In this document: positions 1 through 7,751 of the stretch, piece after piece | How positions within the stretch are numbered: position 1 is the stretch's first letter | Layout of the letters: the number at the start of each line of letters is the position of its first letter | Source of the DNA: Candidatus Kapaibacterium sp. | GTDB lineage: Bacteria > Bacteroidota > Ignavibacteria > Palsa-1295 | DNA: 17,276 nucleotides | Direction: 5' to 3' | Assembly (NCBI GenBank): GCA_025450975.1 | Contig: JANWLI010000032.1 | Location: forward strand, 1-17,276 | Notes under the pieces: model-generated | What the model was told of the DNA's origin: nothing | The model's database searches: none | The model's input: only the letters and a program-made list of their open reading frames with translations | Program-made: the position numbers and the translations under genes

Positions 1-63
1 GATTGCGAGTATGCCCGTCAGCGTAAAGTGGCCCTTATGAATCCAGCTAAACGCAAACACTAA
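1..63 (+). CDS. C-terminal fragment of an unidentified protein (5' end outside the window)
   Basis: Frame 1 is open from the window edge to a TAA at 61-63 and encodes 20 residues ending in NPAKRKH. The stop overlaps the start of the next gene (TAATG), which is typical of co-transcribed, translationally coupled genes, so this is probably the partner of the iron permease in an operon. The basic tail has no recognisable motif and I cannot assign a function. Confidence 0.5.
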   Translation, partial: DCEYARQRKVALMNPAKRKH

Positions 64-869
64 TGTTCGAATCACTTGTCAACGCTTTCCTTATTTCATT
101 CCGTGAAGGGATCGAAGCTGCGCTCGTTGTCATGACCGTCCTCGTCATTGTTGGCAAACGCAATGATGCACGTCTGAAAACGGTCACCCTCTCGGCAGTC
201 GTGGCTGCTGTCGTGATCTGTTCGGCTATTGCCTATTTCCTTGGCACGATCGCCCTCGTCAATAACATCGAACTTGAAGTTGCCCTCTACGGCGCCGCTG
301 CTATTGCAGTGCTGACCATGGTGGTCTGGATGATGCGTCACGGCAAAAAGATGAAGCAAGAGATCGAAGACAAAGTCAACCGCTACGCAATGAGAAAGTC
401 AACGCTCCTTTCGGTGGTAGGCTTGTTCCTCTTCGTCTTTTTCATGGTTGCCCGGGAAGGTCTTGAACTTGCACTCTTCCTGCTGGCATTTGGCGCTGGC
501 ATCGGCGGTGTCTTCTATGTGCTTGCAATGCTTGCCGGCCTCAGTGCGGCGATCGGCATTGGCTACCTGCTCTCGAAAGGTATCGTACGCGTCAACATCG
601 GAAAATTTTTACAGATCACGGCGTATCTCCTGATCATCCTCGTCGTCCAACTGGTCATCGATTTCTTCCACGAAGGGATGGAGGCAGGCATGCTGCCAGA
701 GCCCGGACAAGGCGTCGTCAACGTCATCGACTATCTCTCGCATGATATGCCGATCTTCTCCTACATCGCCATGGTCGGCTTTATCGGCGTGATCGTGTAC
801 TTCCTGCGTAAGTCTTCGGTAAAGAAAAAATCTTTCCAGACGCAGCCAGCGATCACAACGCAGAGTTAA
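63..869 (+). CDS. FTR1-family iron permease
   Basis: This 268-residue, very hydrophobic inner-membrane protein shows the two REXXE motifs that define the FTR1/EfeU family: REGIE at residues 14-18 and REGLE at 131-135, each at the start of a membrane helix. In the family these glutamates form the iron path, and Fe3+ produced by a partner oxidase is imported. About seven membrane segments can be drawn (roughly 10-30, 40-62, 72-92, 115-137, 140-170, 183-203 and 233-252), and the length is normal for the bacterial family. The C-terminus is a lysine-rich tail. The ATG overlaps the TAA of the upstream gene, which suggests coupling, and no clear Shine-Dalgarno is seen. The stop overlaps the stop of the convergent esterase gene. 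Whether an oxidase or periplasmic binding partner lies upstream cannot be told. Family assignment is firm; metal specificity is inferred. Confidence 0.93.
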   Translation: MFESLVNAFLISFREGIEAALVVMTVLVIVGKRNDARLKTVTLSAVVAAVVICSAIAYFLGTIALVNNIELEVALYGAAAIAVLTMVVWMMRHGKKMKQEIEDKVNRYAMRKSTLLSVVGLFLFVFFMVAREGLELALFLLAFGAGIGGVFYVLAMLAGLSAAIGIGYLLSKGIVRVNIGKFLQITAYLLIILVVQLVIDFFHEGMEAGMLPEPGQGVVNVIDYLSHDMPIFSYIAMVGFIGVIVYFLRKSSVKKKSFQTQPAITTQS

Positions 870-2566
870 CGGGCAAGCACGACCTGAAGACTTCGTACGC
901 CTTCGCTCGATCGCATGTGGGCGATCATCATGCGCGGGAATGAGGGCTCGATAAAAAAGGGTATCTTGTACGATCCTGCGGCAAGCGATGACTCCATAAT
1001 AGTCGTGACCTTTCTCCCCAAAAGATCGTAGAGCTCGATCGTTATCTCGTCGTCCGACGTAAGTGTGATGTTAAACACAGCTTCCGCTGAAACAGGGTTC
1101 GGATAGACAGCAAACTGCTCTCGTGATTCGCTCTTGAGCGCTACTGTAGCAGGAGCTTCCAACGGAAAATGCCAGAATGCGAATGCGCCGACGCCACGCT
1201 CGTTGACGATCCACGGTCCTTCATAGTAGTACAGCGTGCCCAGATAATATTTATCCGGAAGATACGTGATCTGCTTTGCAAAACTCGGCGCTTTCAACGT
1301 TAAGAAGAGTGTATCCGCCTTCGCTGTTAGTGAGAGGAGCTGCGCCTGACTCTCATCAAGGAAAAAGTATTCCTTCATCGATGCCTTTAGCGTATCGGTA
1401 TCAATATCCGGCGTAACCTCAAGTTGGCTGCCTAACGGAGAGAAGACCAACGCAATTTCTGTGCGTGATGTACTCGTAAAGAATGCGCGCGCAACGTTCG
1501 GACCGTCGATCGATACCGTATCGACCGAACCATAGAAATCGCGTGCTACGTCATTAAAGACCCGCTCCGCGACGATCTCGTATCCCTTCGTTGAAAAGTG
1601 ACAGCCATCATGATGCGGGATCCCAACGGTCGAAATCGTCCGCACATCGTCAAAGTATTTTGGAAATGAGCGCTGAACTTCCCGCAACTGCGCGTGATCG
1701 CGATTCACGTTACATCCCGGGCGGATCTGAAAAACGTAGATCTTTTTGAGATTCGGATAATCGGTCTTCCAGGAGTCGCGAAGCGTCGAAAAACTAGTAT
1801 GGTAACCGCCTCCGTGATTCGATTCGCCCTGATACCAGAACATTGCTTTCGCATGATTTGCAAGTCCCGACTTCAACACCCGATGCAACATCATCCCATA
1901 GATCGTTGTCAGTTTCGTCGGTGTAGCATCGTTGCGCAGCATCAACTCGATCGTCTTTCCGCCGATAGCACCATTAATGAAGCAGGTGGGGACCTTATAT
2001 GCATCGGCGATCTTTTTTTGCAGGTTTAGCGCCCAGACACCAACGGCGGGATTGAACAAGTTCGTATCCGCAGCAGAGAGCGCCCAGTTCGTATCGCGCG
2101 CATACTGAGAGTTATAGAGACCGAAGGTCCGGCAGTACTCATTACGCCAGGTTACATCGCCACGTGAAAGCACAGCATTCGACTGCCCGGCGATGAGGTA
2201 GACATCCCCTGCTACGAGGCTATCGCATCTGGCAAGAAGATCGTTGGCGATCAGGTTTGCCTTCCCGTAAATAAGGATCGAATACTCGGCAAGCTCGGCG
2301 TAGATCTTCGGACGGAAGGAAAACGAAGCGGACGTCCCATCATAGACTGCCGGCTGCGCATAGCGTTTGCGAAGAACGCCATTTCTCAGAACTTCAACGT
2401 AGAATGTATCATATCCCGGAGTGATCGTCATACCGCTGATCGGTACCTCAGCCGAATCTTCCGAATCGCGAGCAAAAAACTGCAGATGACGTGGCAACTC
2501 AGTAAATACCTGAGCATCGGACACCAAGGCGACAAAACAGAAAATACAGGCTAGCCAGCTACGCAT
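866..2566 (-). CDS. Secreted SGNH esterase (sialate O-acetylesterase-like) with type IX sorting domain
   Basis: This 566-residue protein has a signal peptide (hydrophobic stretch to about residue 18, predicted cut SDA|QV). The catalytic core matches the sialate O-acetylesterase/DUF303 branch of SGNH hydrolases: AGQSN at 126-130 (nucleophile Ser129), NGAIGG at 198-203, WYQGESN at 244-250 and DGCH at 320-323 (Asp320, His323). Such enzymes remove O-acetyl groups from sialic acids or other acetylated glycans; the substrate here is unknown. Residues about 484-566 form a C-terminal sorting domain of the type IX (Por) system (VYPNPVSAEAVF followed by ELYDLLGRKV), so the product should be exported across the outer membrane and be released or surface-attached. 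Middle residues about 355-480 are unassigned. The gene lies 59 nt downstream of the hydrolase on the same strand and its stop overlaps that of the convergent permease by 4 nt. Confidence 0.86.
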   Translation of the reverse strand: MRSWLACIFCFVALVSDAQVFTELPRHLQFFARDSEDSAEVPISGMTITPGYDTFYVEVLRNGVLRKRYAQPAVYDGTSASFSFRPKIYAELAEYSILIYGKANLIANDLLARCDSLVAGDVYLIAGQSNAVLSRGDVTWRNEYCRTFGLYNSQYARDTNWALSAADTNLFNPAVGVWALNLQKKIADAYKVPTCFINGAIGGKTIELMLRNDATPTKLTTIYGMMLHRVLKSGLANHAKAMFWYQGESNHGGGYHTSFSTLRDSWKTDYPNLKKIYVFQIRPGCNVNRDHAQLREVQRSFPKYFDDVRTISTVGIPHHDGCHFSTKGYEIVAERVFNDVARDFYGSVDTVSIDGPNVARAFFTSTSRTEIALVFSPLGSQLEVTPDIDTDTLKASMKEYFFLDESQAQLLSLTAKADTLFLTLKAPSFAKQITYLPDKYYLGTLYYYEGPWIVNERGVGAFAFWHFPLEAPATVALKSESREQFAVYPNPVSAEAVFNITLTSDDEITIELYDLLGRKVTTIMESSLAAGSYKIPFFIEPSFPRMMIAHMRSSEGVRSLQVVLAR

Positions 2567-2625
2567 TTACGGTAGGTGCGATGTTTCATTTGCGATATAC
2601 ATATAACCTCAAACCGACGCAAAAG

Positions 2626-3204
2626 TTACACGTTAGGTGCTTCGAGCCACTCCCGCACATGCTTCAGTAATGGCAGCGTCATCTTATGACGCCCCTTGTA
2701 CTCGTAGTACTCAGCCGGAATCTGATGACGCTTGAGAAACGCTACACCGTATTTCGACTCACTGGTGGAAACAACCTTGTCTTCAGAGCCATGAGTGACT
2801 AGGAATGAAGCTGAGGTATTAACCGTCTGCCATGCTTCGATCGGCCGCGGAAAGAAGCCACTCATCGGGACGATACGTTTCGGCTGTAGCTTCCCTTCCA
2901 AGCCTAAGAAGAAACACATTGCAGCCCCCTGACTAAATCCGAGCAGATGCAACTGATCGCCAGCAACTCCCTTCTCGCTCATAACCGACCGGATCGTCTC
3001 GGTGGCTAGATCGACAGACTCGCGAAAATGCTCCTCGGCAAATGACTCAAGCGGGTGGTCATAATCATACGGTTTAAACCACTCATACCCATCCCGCGGC
3101 AATTGATACGTTGCGCGGATAGAGACAATATGAAATGACTTCGGCAGCATGTGCTCGACCGAAAAGATCGTCTCCGCATACGCATCGCGCCCGTGCATGA
3201 GCAC
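2626..3204 (-). CDS. Alpha/beta hydrolase of the phospholipase/carboxylesterase family, start uncertain
   Basis: From the first canonical start (GTG at 3204) the product has 192 residues with a complete catalytic triad: nucleophile elbow GFSQG (Ser91), Asp142 in THGSEDKVV and His173 in GRHKM. This is the pattern of small cytoplasmic carboxylesterases (PF02230, YpfH-like), about 200-220 residues long. No signal peptide is seen. The GTG start is suspect because it removes the first beta strand and starts next to the oxyanion motif MHGR. The frame stays open upstream to a stop at 3277-3279 and adds ...PSPETPLLVLMHGR, the expected strand, but offers only ATA, ATT or ATC as possible starts. Translation may therefore begin at a rare codon, or the 5' end has been altered by the neighbouring AT-rich repeat. 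The gene is followed in the same direction by the secreted esterase. Substrate unknown. Confidence 0.8.
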   Translation of the reverse strand: MLMHGRDAYAETIFSVEHMLPKSFHIVSIRATYQLPRDGYEWFKPYDYDHPLESFAEEHFRESVDLATETIRSVMSEKGVAGDQLHLLGFSQGAAMCFFLGLEGKLQPKRIVPMSGFFPRPIEAWQTVNTSASFLVTHGSEDKVVSTSESKYGVAFLKRHQIPAEYYEYKGRHKMTLPLLKHVREWLEAPNV

Positions 3205-3430
3205 TAATAATGGCGTTTCGGGTGATGGATTCTCAGCCGTTCGCTCGATATATGGTAATAAAGTAGAAATTATGAATTAAGAATTATGAGAAAAGCCGGC
3301 AAGACAACCCCTAAACGCACCTCATAATTCGTGATCACCTTCTGGAACTTGAAATTGCAATGAATTCGTTAGACGGCTCCAATGCACCGAGTTCATTTTT
3401 AATTTTGCATTTTTCATTTTTAATTGATTT
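3205..3430. other. AT-rich intergenic spacer with short direct and inverted repeats
   Basis: This spacer between the hydrolase and the tRNA carries GAATTATGAG at 3281-3290 and its perfect inverted copy CTCATAATTC at 3321-3330, separated by 30 bases. Just before the tRNA the 13-mer TTCATTTTTAATT occurs twice as a direct repeat (3392-3404 and 3413-3425, period 21). Similar AATTATGAATT- and ATTTTTAATT-type strings are common intergenic filler in Bacteroidota-like genomes. The part nearest the hydrolase (3205-3276) is also an open in-frame extension of that gene. No other coding signal is seen. Confidence 0.6.
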
Positions 3431-3504
3431 GGCGGGGTAGCTCAGTTGGTTAGAGCGTCGGAATCATAATCCGTAGGTCGTGGGTTCAAATCCCTCCCCC
3501 GCTA
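3431..3504 (+). tRNA. tRNA with CAU anticodon, probably tRNA-Met (elongator)
   Basis: A full cloverleaf can be drawn. The acceptor pairs 3431-3437 with 3497-3503 (last pair G-U) and the D arm is GCTC/GAGC with loop AGTTGGTTA. The anticodon loop is ATCATAA with CAT at 3465-3467. The T arm has loop TTCAAAT, and the discriminator is A3504. CCA is not encoded. GGCGGGGTAGCTCAG is a typical tRNA-Met beginning in this bacterial group, but the anticodon alone cannot exclude the lysidine-modified tRNA-Ile. Two U-U mismatches are present (3458 with 3474 in the anticodon stem, 3481 with 3495 in the T stem), and position 32 is A instead of the usual pyrimidine. Confidence 0.92.
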
Positions 3505-3508
3505 CAAC

Positions 3509-3540
3509 AAGGCGAAAGCGAACAGCTTTCGCCTTTTTTT
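3509..3540 (+). terminator. Rho-independent terminator of the tRNA
   Basis: A perfect 11-bp stem, AAGGCGAAAGC (3509-3519) with GCTTTCGCCTT (3525-3535), closes the loop GAACA and runs into eight T residues (3533-3540). It begins 5 nt after the tRNA. The same hairpin lies about 50 nt downstream of the nifJ stop on the other strand, where the T run is weaker, so it may partly serve nifJ too. Confidence 0.93.
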
Positions 3541-3586
3541 ATGCTGTGAGCGACCAACTCCTGACCTAACATTGCACTCAAGACCG

Positions 3587-6500
3587 TTACAGCCCCTTGA
3601 GCAGCATGATCTTTTCCCAGTGATGATCGATCAGGTGCTGTTCTTCGAGCAGGAATTCTGCTCCCCGGGCCGGGTCTGCATTGCGGACGACGCTGAAGCG
3701 GTTCTCCTGATAGAGAAACTCCGAGACAGGGAGCGTTGGCTCCTTCGAGTCGATCGTGAACCGTTCGCCCTTAGCCTTGGTAGGATTGTACCTGAACAGC
3801 GGCCAGTATCCCGATTGTACTGCATGCTGCTGCTGCGTTACGCCAAATGCCATATCGTACCCATGCGCAATACAGTGGCTATAGGCAATAATGATCGACG
3901 GACCCGGAAATGCTTCCGCTTCCTGCAGGACGCGAACAGTATGTACGTCGTTAGCTCCTAAGGCGATCTGCGCAACATAGACATTACCATACGAGATCGC
4001 CTGCCAGGCAAGGTCTTTTTTACCGGTTGTCTTGCCCTTGATAGCGAACTTAGCACTCGCACCAAGCGGTGATGCCTTTGAGGCCTGACCGCCGGTATTC
4101 GAATATACTTCCGTATCAAGCACAAGGATATTTACGTTCTCGCCTGTTGAAATGACGTGGTCGAGTCCTCCGAACCCGATGTCATAGGCCCAGCCATCTC
4201 CGCCGATGATCCATAGCGATCGCTCGGCAAGATCGTTAGCCATCAGCCGCAGCCGTTCGGCCGTTGGCGTATTGATCGTTTCGAGTTTCTTCCTGAGTGC
4301 GAGAATACTCTGACGCTGCTCGGCAAGAAATGCTTCGCTGTGGTCGGTATGACGAACAAGTTTTTCGAACAGGTCATGGCCGATCTCGTCACGAAGCGAA
4401 ACGAGGAGTGTCGTCGCCATTTCTTTCTTCTTGTCGATGGCAAGTTTGATGCCCAGACCGAACTCGGCATTATCTTCGAACAGTGAGTTCGCCCATGCCG
4501 GACCGCAGCCTTCTTCGTTCGTCGTCCACGGAGTCGTCGGCAGGTTGCCGCCATAGATCGATGAGCACCCCGTAGCATTGGCGACCACCATCCTATCGCC
4601 GAAGAGCTGTGTCAGCAGCTTGAGATACGGCGTCTCGCCGCAACCGGCACATGCGCCGGAGAATTCGAACAGCGGCTCCAGAAGCTGCGTCCCTTTGACC
4701 GTGTTGTGATTAACTCGCGTGCGGTCAATATCCGGAATGCCAAGGAAGAACTCCCAATTCTTCATCTCTGCTTCGCGAAGCGGAAGCTGCTCCTGCATAT
4801 CGATCGCCTTGTGGCCCGTCTGTTCTTTACTTTCGATCGGGCAGACTTCAACACAAAGTCTACAGCCGGTGCAGTCTTCGACAGCAACCTGCAGCGTGTA
4901 GGATTCCTGCTCTTTGAAAAACTCCTTACCGATCGGCATGACAGACTTGAACGTCGCCGGTGCGTCTGCGAGGATGCCGCTGTCATACACCTTGCAGCGT
5001 ATTGCGGCATGCGGACAGACGATAAAACACTTGCCGCATTGCGAACACAGCGCCTCGTCCCAGACCGGGACCTCGTCGGCAATGTTACGCTTCTCATACC
5101 GCGTGGTGCCCGAAGGGAAGGTCCCATCGACCGGGAATGCGCTCACAGGAAGTTCGTCGCCGTCGCCGGAAATGATCTTCGATAGAACCGTACGCACAAA
5201 ATCCGTCGAATCGTCAGAGACGACATGCGCCAAACCATTCACCCCGATCGCACGGTCGGCGTACTGAACTTCATACAAGTGCTCAAGTGCAAGATCGACC
5301 GCGGCAAAGTTCTTGTCGAGTACTTTCTGACCCTTGCTGCCGTAGGTCTTTCTAATATGCTTCTTGATCTGCTCGATCGCTTCTTCGCGTGGCAGGATAT
5401 TACTGATCGCAAAGAAGCAAACCTGCAGGATCGTATTAACTCGCGATCCCATGCCGGTCTCCTGCGCTACCTTCGAAGCATTGATCGCATAGAACTTCAA
5501 CTTCTTCTCGACGATCTCCCGCTGAATATTTGCCGGAAGCTTGCTCCACAACTCCTCCTGGCTGTAAGGAGCATTGAGCAGGAATGTCGCGCCTTCTTCG
5601 GCATGCTTGAGGACGTCGTACTTCTCAAGGTAGTTGAATTGATGGCAGGCAACGAAATTCGCCGAATCGATCAGGTACGTAGATCGGATCGGCTCTTTAC
5701 CGAAGCGAAGATGCGATACGGTAAGCGATCCCGATTTTTTCGAATCGTATACAAAGTACCCTTGAACGAAATAATCCGTCGAATCACCAATGATCTTGAT
5801 CGAGTTCTTATTGGCGCTGACCGTCCCATCTGCGCCAAGACCATAGAAGAGGCCGCGGAACAGATGCTGCTTCTCCAAAGAGAAGTGCTTGTCGTACGAC
5901 AAGCTGGTGAACGTCACATCGTCATTGATGCCGATGGTGAAGTGTTTTTTCGGTTCGGAGCTTTCGAGTTCTTCGAAGATCGCCTTCACCATTGCAGGCG
6001 TGAATTCCTTTGATGCAAGACCGTAACGACCGCCGATGATCTCCGGCATGGGATGCTCCCATGCTTCGGAGAATGCTGCAACCACATCCAAATAAAGCGG
6101 CTCGCCGATACTTCCCGGCTCCTTCGTCCGGTCGAGTACGGCGATCTTCAACACCGAAGCAGGAACGACACCGATAAGATCGCTGATCGAAAACGGACGG
6201 TACAACCGGACCGTGATGACGCCGACCTTCTCGCCCAGGCTATTGAGATGGTCAACCGTCTCGCGAACTGCGGCAGATCCGGATCCCATAATGATGATGA
6301 TCCTGTCGGCATTCCAGGGACCATGATACTCGAACGGTTGATACTCCCTGCCCGTCATTTCTGCGAGCCGGTTCATCATGGAACGTACGATCTTCGGGAC
6401 TTCCTGATAGTAGGAATTAACTGCTTCCCGGCTCTGGAAGTAGACATCCGGATTTTGCGCCGTGCCGCGAATGATCGGATGCTCCGGACGCAGTGCCCGC

Positions 6501-7162
6501 ATACGGTGCCCATCGACAAGATCCTCGTTGATCATCGCCGATATTTCTTCGTCGGAAAGCAGAGAAACTTTCGAGAGTTCATGCGAAGTCCGGAAGCCAT
6601 CGAAAATATTCAGGAAGGGCACTCGCGCACGAAGCGTCGCTGCATGAGCGATCATCGCCATATCCTGCGCTTCCTGTGCATTCGTACCGAACAGCATTGC
6701 AAAACCAGTTTGGCGGACGGCCATCACATCGGAATGATCGCCAAAGATCGACAGCGCATGCGTTGCCAATGCACGGGCCGCAATGTGAAAGACCGTCGGC
6801 GAAAGTTCGCCGGCGATCTTATACATGTTGGGTATCATCAGAAGCAATCCTTGCGATGATGTGAAGGTCGAGGCCAGTGCTCCGCCCTGCAGTGCACCGT
6901 GCAACGCGCCGGCTGCGCCTGCCTCGGATTGCATTTCTATTACCCGCGGGACTTCGCCATAAATATTATGCATTCCATCGGAGGACCACTCGTCGCAGTG
7001 CTCACCCATTGTCGACGACGGAGTGATCGGATAAATTGCGCATACCTCACTCGTCTTATGAGCGATCCGCGCTGCGGCCTCATTGCCATCCATGATCTTC
7101 GTCAAGGATACTGGTGTCGTCTTTGATGAGTCGGTCTCGGTCTGTGGTACGTTTCCGTGCAT
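3587..7162 (-). CDS. nifJ: Pyruvate:ferredoxin (flavodoxin) oxidoreductase, single-chain
   Basis: This 1191-residue enzyme has the domain order and length of homodimeric PFOR, which interconverts pyruvate plus CoA with acetyl-CoA, CO2 and reduced ferredoxin or flavodoxin in the cytoplasm. The N-terminal pyrimidine-binding domain starts at MDGNEAA (24-30) with YPITPSS (44-50). The domain II region follows, then an EKR-type linker (TRYEKRN, 687-693). Two [4Fe-4S] sites have Cys706/709/712/716 and Cys764/767/770/774. The thiamine-diphosphate domain contains GACAGCGE (Cys838, Cys841), Cys866, GDG at 988-990 followed by SNTGGQ (1021-1026), and the late Cys1097. All expected cluster and cofactor residues are present. 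The ATG at 7162 gives about 20 residues more than usual before the core; Met24 is an alternative start. TAAGGG about 10 nt upstream of the ATG is a plausible ribosome binding site. The gene stands alone with a long upstream spacer. Confidence 0.97.
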   Translation of the reverse strand: MHGNVPQTETDSSKTTPVSLTKIMDGNEAAARIAHKTSEVCAIYPITPSSTMGEHCDEWSSDGMHNIYGEVPRVIEMQSEAGAAGALHGALQGGALASTFTSSQGLLLMIPNMYKIAGELSPTVFHIAARALATHALSIFGDHSDVMAVRQTGFAMLFGTNAQEAQDMAMIAHAATLRARVPFLNIFDGFRTSHELSKVSLLSDEEISAMINEDLVDGHRMRALRPEHPIIRGTAQNPDVYFQSREAVNSYYQEVPKIVRSMMNRLAEMTGREYQPFEYHGPWNADRIIIIMGSGSAAVRETVDHLNSLGEKVGVITVRLYRPFSISDLIGVVPASVLKIAVLDRTKEPGSIGEPLYLDVVAAFSEAWEHPMPEIIGGRYGLASKEFTPAMVKAIFEELESSEPKKHFTIGINDDVTFTSLSYDKHFSLEKQHLFRGLFYGLGADGTVSANKNSIKIIGDSTDYFVQGYFVYDSKKSGSLTVSHLRFGKEPIRSTYLIDSANFVACHQFNYLEKYDVLKHAEEGATFLLNAPYSQEELWSKLPANIQREIVEKKLKFYAINASKVAQETGMGSRVNTILQVCFFAISNILPREEAIEQIKKHIRKTYGSKGQKVLDKNFAAVDLALEHLYEVQYADRAIGVNGLAHVVSDDSTDFVRTVLSKIISGDGDELPVSAFPVDGTFPSGTTRYEKRNIADEVPVWDEALCSQCGKCFIVCPHAAIRCKVYDSGILADAPATFKSVMPIGKEFFKEQESYTLQVAVEDCTGCRLCVEVCPIESKEQTGHKAIDMQEQLPLREAEMKNWEFFLGIPDIDRTRVNHNTVKGTQLLEPLFEFSGACAGCGETPYLKLLTQLFGDRMVVANATGCSSIYGGNLPTTPWTTNEEGCGPAWANSLFEDNAEFGLGIKLAIDKKKEMATTLLVSLRDEIGHDLFEKLVRHTDHSEAFLAEQRQSILALRKKLETINTPTAERLRLMANDLAERSLWIIGGDGWAYDIGFGGLDHVISTGENVNILVLDTEVYSNTGGQASKASPLGASAKFAIKGKTTGKKDLAWQAISYGNVYVAQIALGANDVHTVRVLQEAEAFPGPSIIIAYSHCIAHGYDMAFGVTQQQHAVQSGYWPLFRYNPTKAKGERFTIDSKEPTLPVSEFLYQENRFSVVRNADPARGAEFLLEEQHLIDHHWEKIMLLKGL

Positions 7163-7484
7163 AATACGCCCTTACTTTATGTAGATGAAGTGTGTAAAGC
7201 AAGCATCATTCCACCGTTGCAGGCAACACCTACGTCTTTGTTAATTTATTGAAAAACAAAGACTTGACAATCGAAAACAAAATAGGAAGATCCTGCGAAG
7301 GACAGGATGTTTACCAATAGAGGTTAAATTTTCTTACTTTCGAGGGGGAAAGAGCGACACTTTATGGATGCTTCAGAAAGTATAAGGGGAGGTCGCCAAG
7401 ATTACACTTTTACGAACCCGCAAAATCCTCAGTTTTTCGCACTTTTATGTGAAATTGCCCGCAACCTGCTTATTTCTTTCAATT
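7163..7484. other. Intergenic region upstream of nifJ with small hairpins, no gene seen
   Basis: No protein-coding signal is visible. It contains a 6-bp hairpin ATCCTG (7290-7295)/CAGGAT (7303-7308) and a 5-bp hairpin CTTTC (7337-7341)/GAAAG (7348-7352) around a G-rich loop. A third is a two-part hairpin, GCGACACTTT (7354-7363) with AAAGT (7377-7381) and GTCGC (7392-7396). The last includes GGGGAGG (7386-7392), the heptamer also found in the loops of the two RNA copies downstream. Confidence 0.4.
7243..7270 (-). promoter_or_regulatory. Candidate nifJ promoter
   Basis: On the minus strand, TTGTCA (7265-7270) and TAAATT (7243-7248) are separated by 16 nt, about 80 nt upstream of the nifJ ATG. 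The match is to the general sigma70 consensus. FCB-group sigma factors may prefer other -33/-7 motifs, so this is only a candidate. Confidence 0.3.
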
Positions 7485-7523
7485 TTGCAAGTCAATCTTA
7501 AAATGGTATAATAATTGTACCAT
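7485..7523 (+). promoter_or_regulatory. Sigma70-like promoter with a palindrome over the -10 (for the tandem RNAs)
   Basis: TTGCAA (7485-7490) and TATAAT (7507-7512) are 16 nt apart on the + strand, predicting a start near 7519, about 55 nt before the first RNA copy. An inverted repeat ATGGTA (7503-7508)/TACCAT (7518-7523) spans the -10 and the predicted start, as an operator would. No other + strand gene follows before the terminator at 7868-7908, so the tandem RNAs are the obvious target. This is a sequence match only. Confidence 0.55.
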
Positions 7524-7573
7524 CCCCAGAAAGTATTTTTGTACACGTTCTAATTGAAACAAGATTTTTTATA

Positions 7574-7722
7574 GATCTTTGAAAATCGGTCGAGATTTGG
7601 AGAGCAGTTTTTATGGGGAGGACTGGTTTCCAAAAATCCTGATTTTCAATTTATTTTCCGACAACAACAACCGACTATCTTCCGACTAGGGCAGAATCTT
7701 GGTCCATTCTGCCCCAGTTTTA
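7574..7722 (+). ncRNA. Structured small RNA, copy 1 of a tandem pair
   Basis: The element folds into a long hairpin, a linker and a terminal hairpin. Stem P1 pairs 7579-7589 (TTGAAAATCGG) with 7639-7649 (CTGATTTTCAA), 11 bp with one G-U. Inside it, after the internal loop TCGAGA, stem P2 pairs 7596-7608 with 7622-7634, 12 of 13 positions. P2 closes the 13-nt loop TTTTATGGGGAGG (7609-7621). A linker with three CCGAC motifs (7658-7686) follows. P3 pairs GGGCAGAAT (7689-7697) with ATTCTGCCC (7706-7714) around loop CTTGGTCC, then a short T run, so it may terminate weakly. Copy 2 lies 178 nt downstream and differs by paired substitutions in all stems. The strand is set by the T runs after P3 and by the upstream promoter. 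I do not recognise a named RNA family. Confidence 0.8.
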
Positions 7723-7751
7723 CTAAGCACTGAAGATAGCACAAGTTTAGC

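Noticed and set aside
5225..6859. Long + strand open frames (262 and 268 codons) antisense to nifJ
   Set aside because: They lie fully inside a certain gene, have low-complexity Arg/Asp-rich translations with no family resemblance, and are explained by the codon bias of the nifJ strand.
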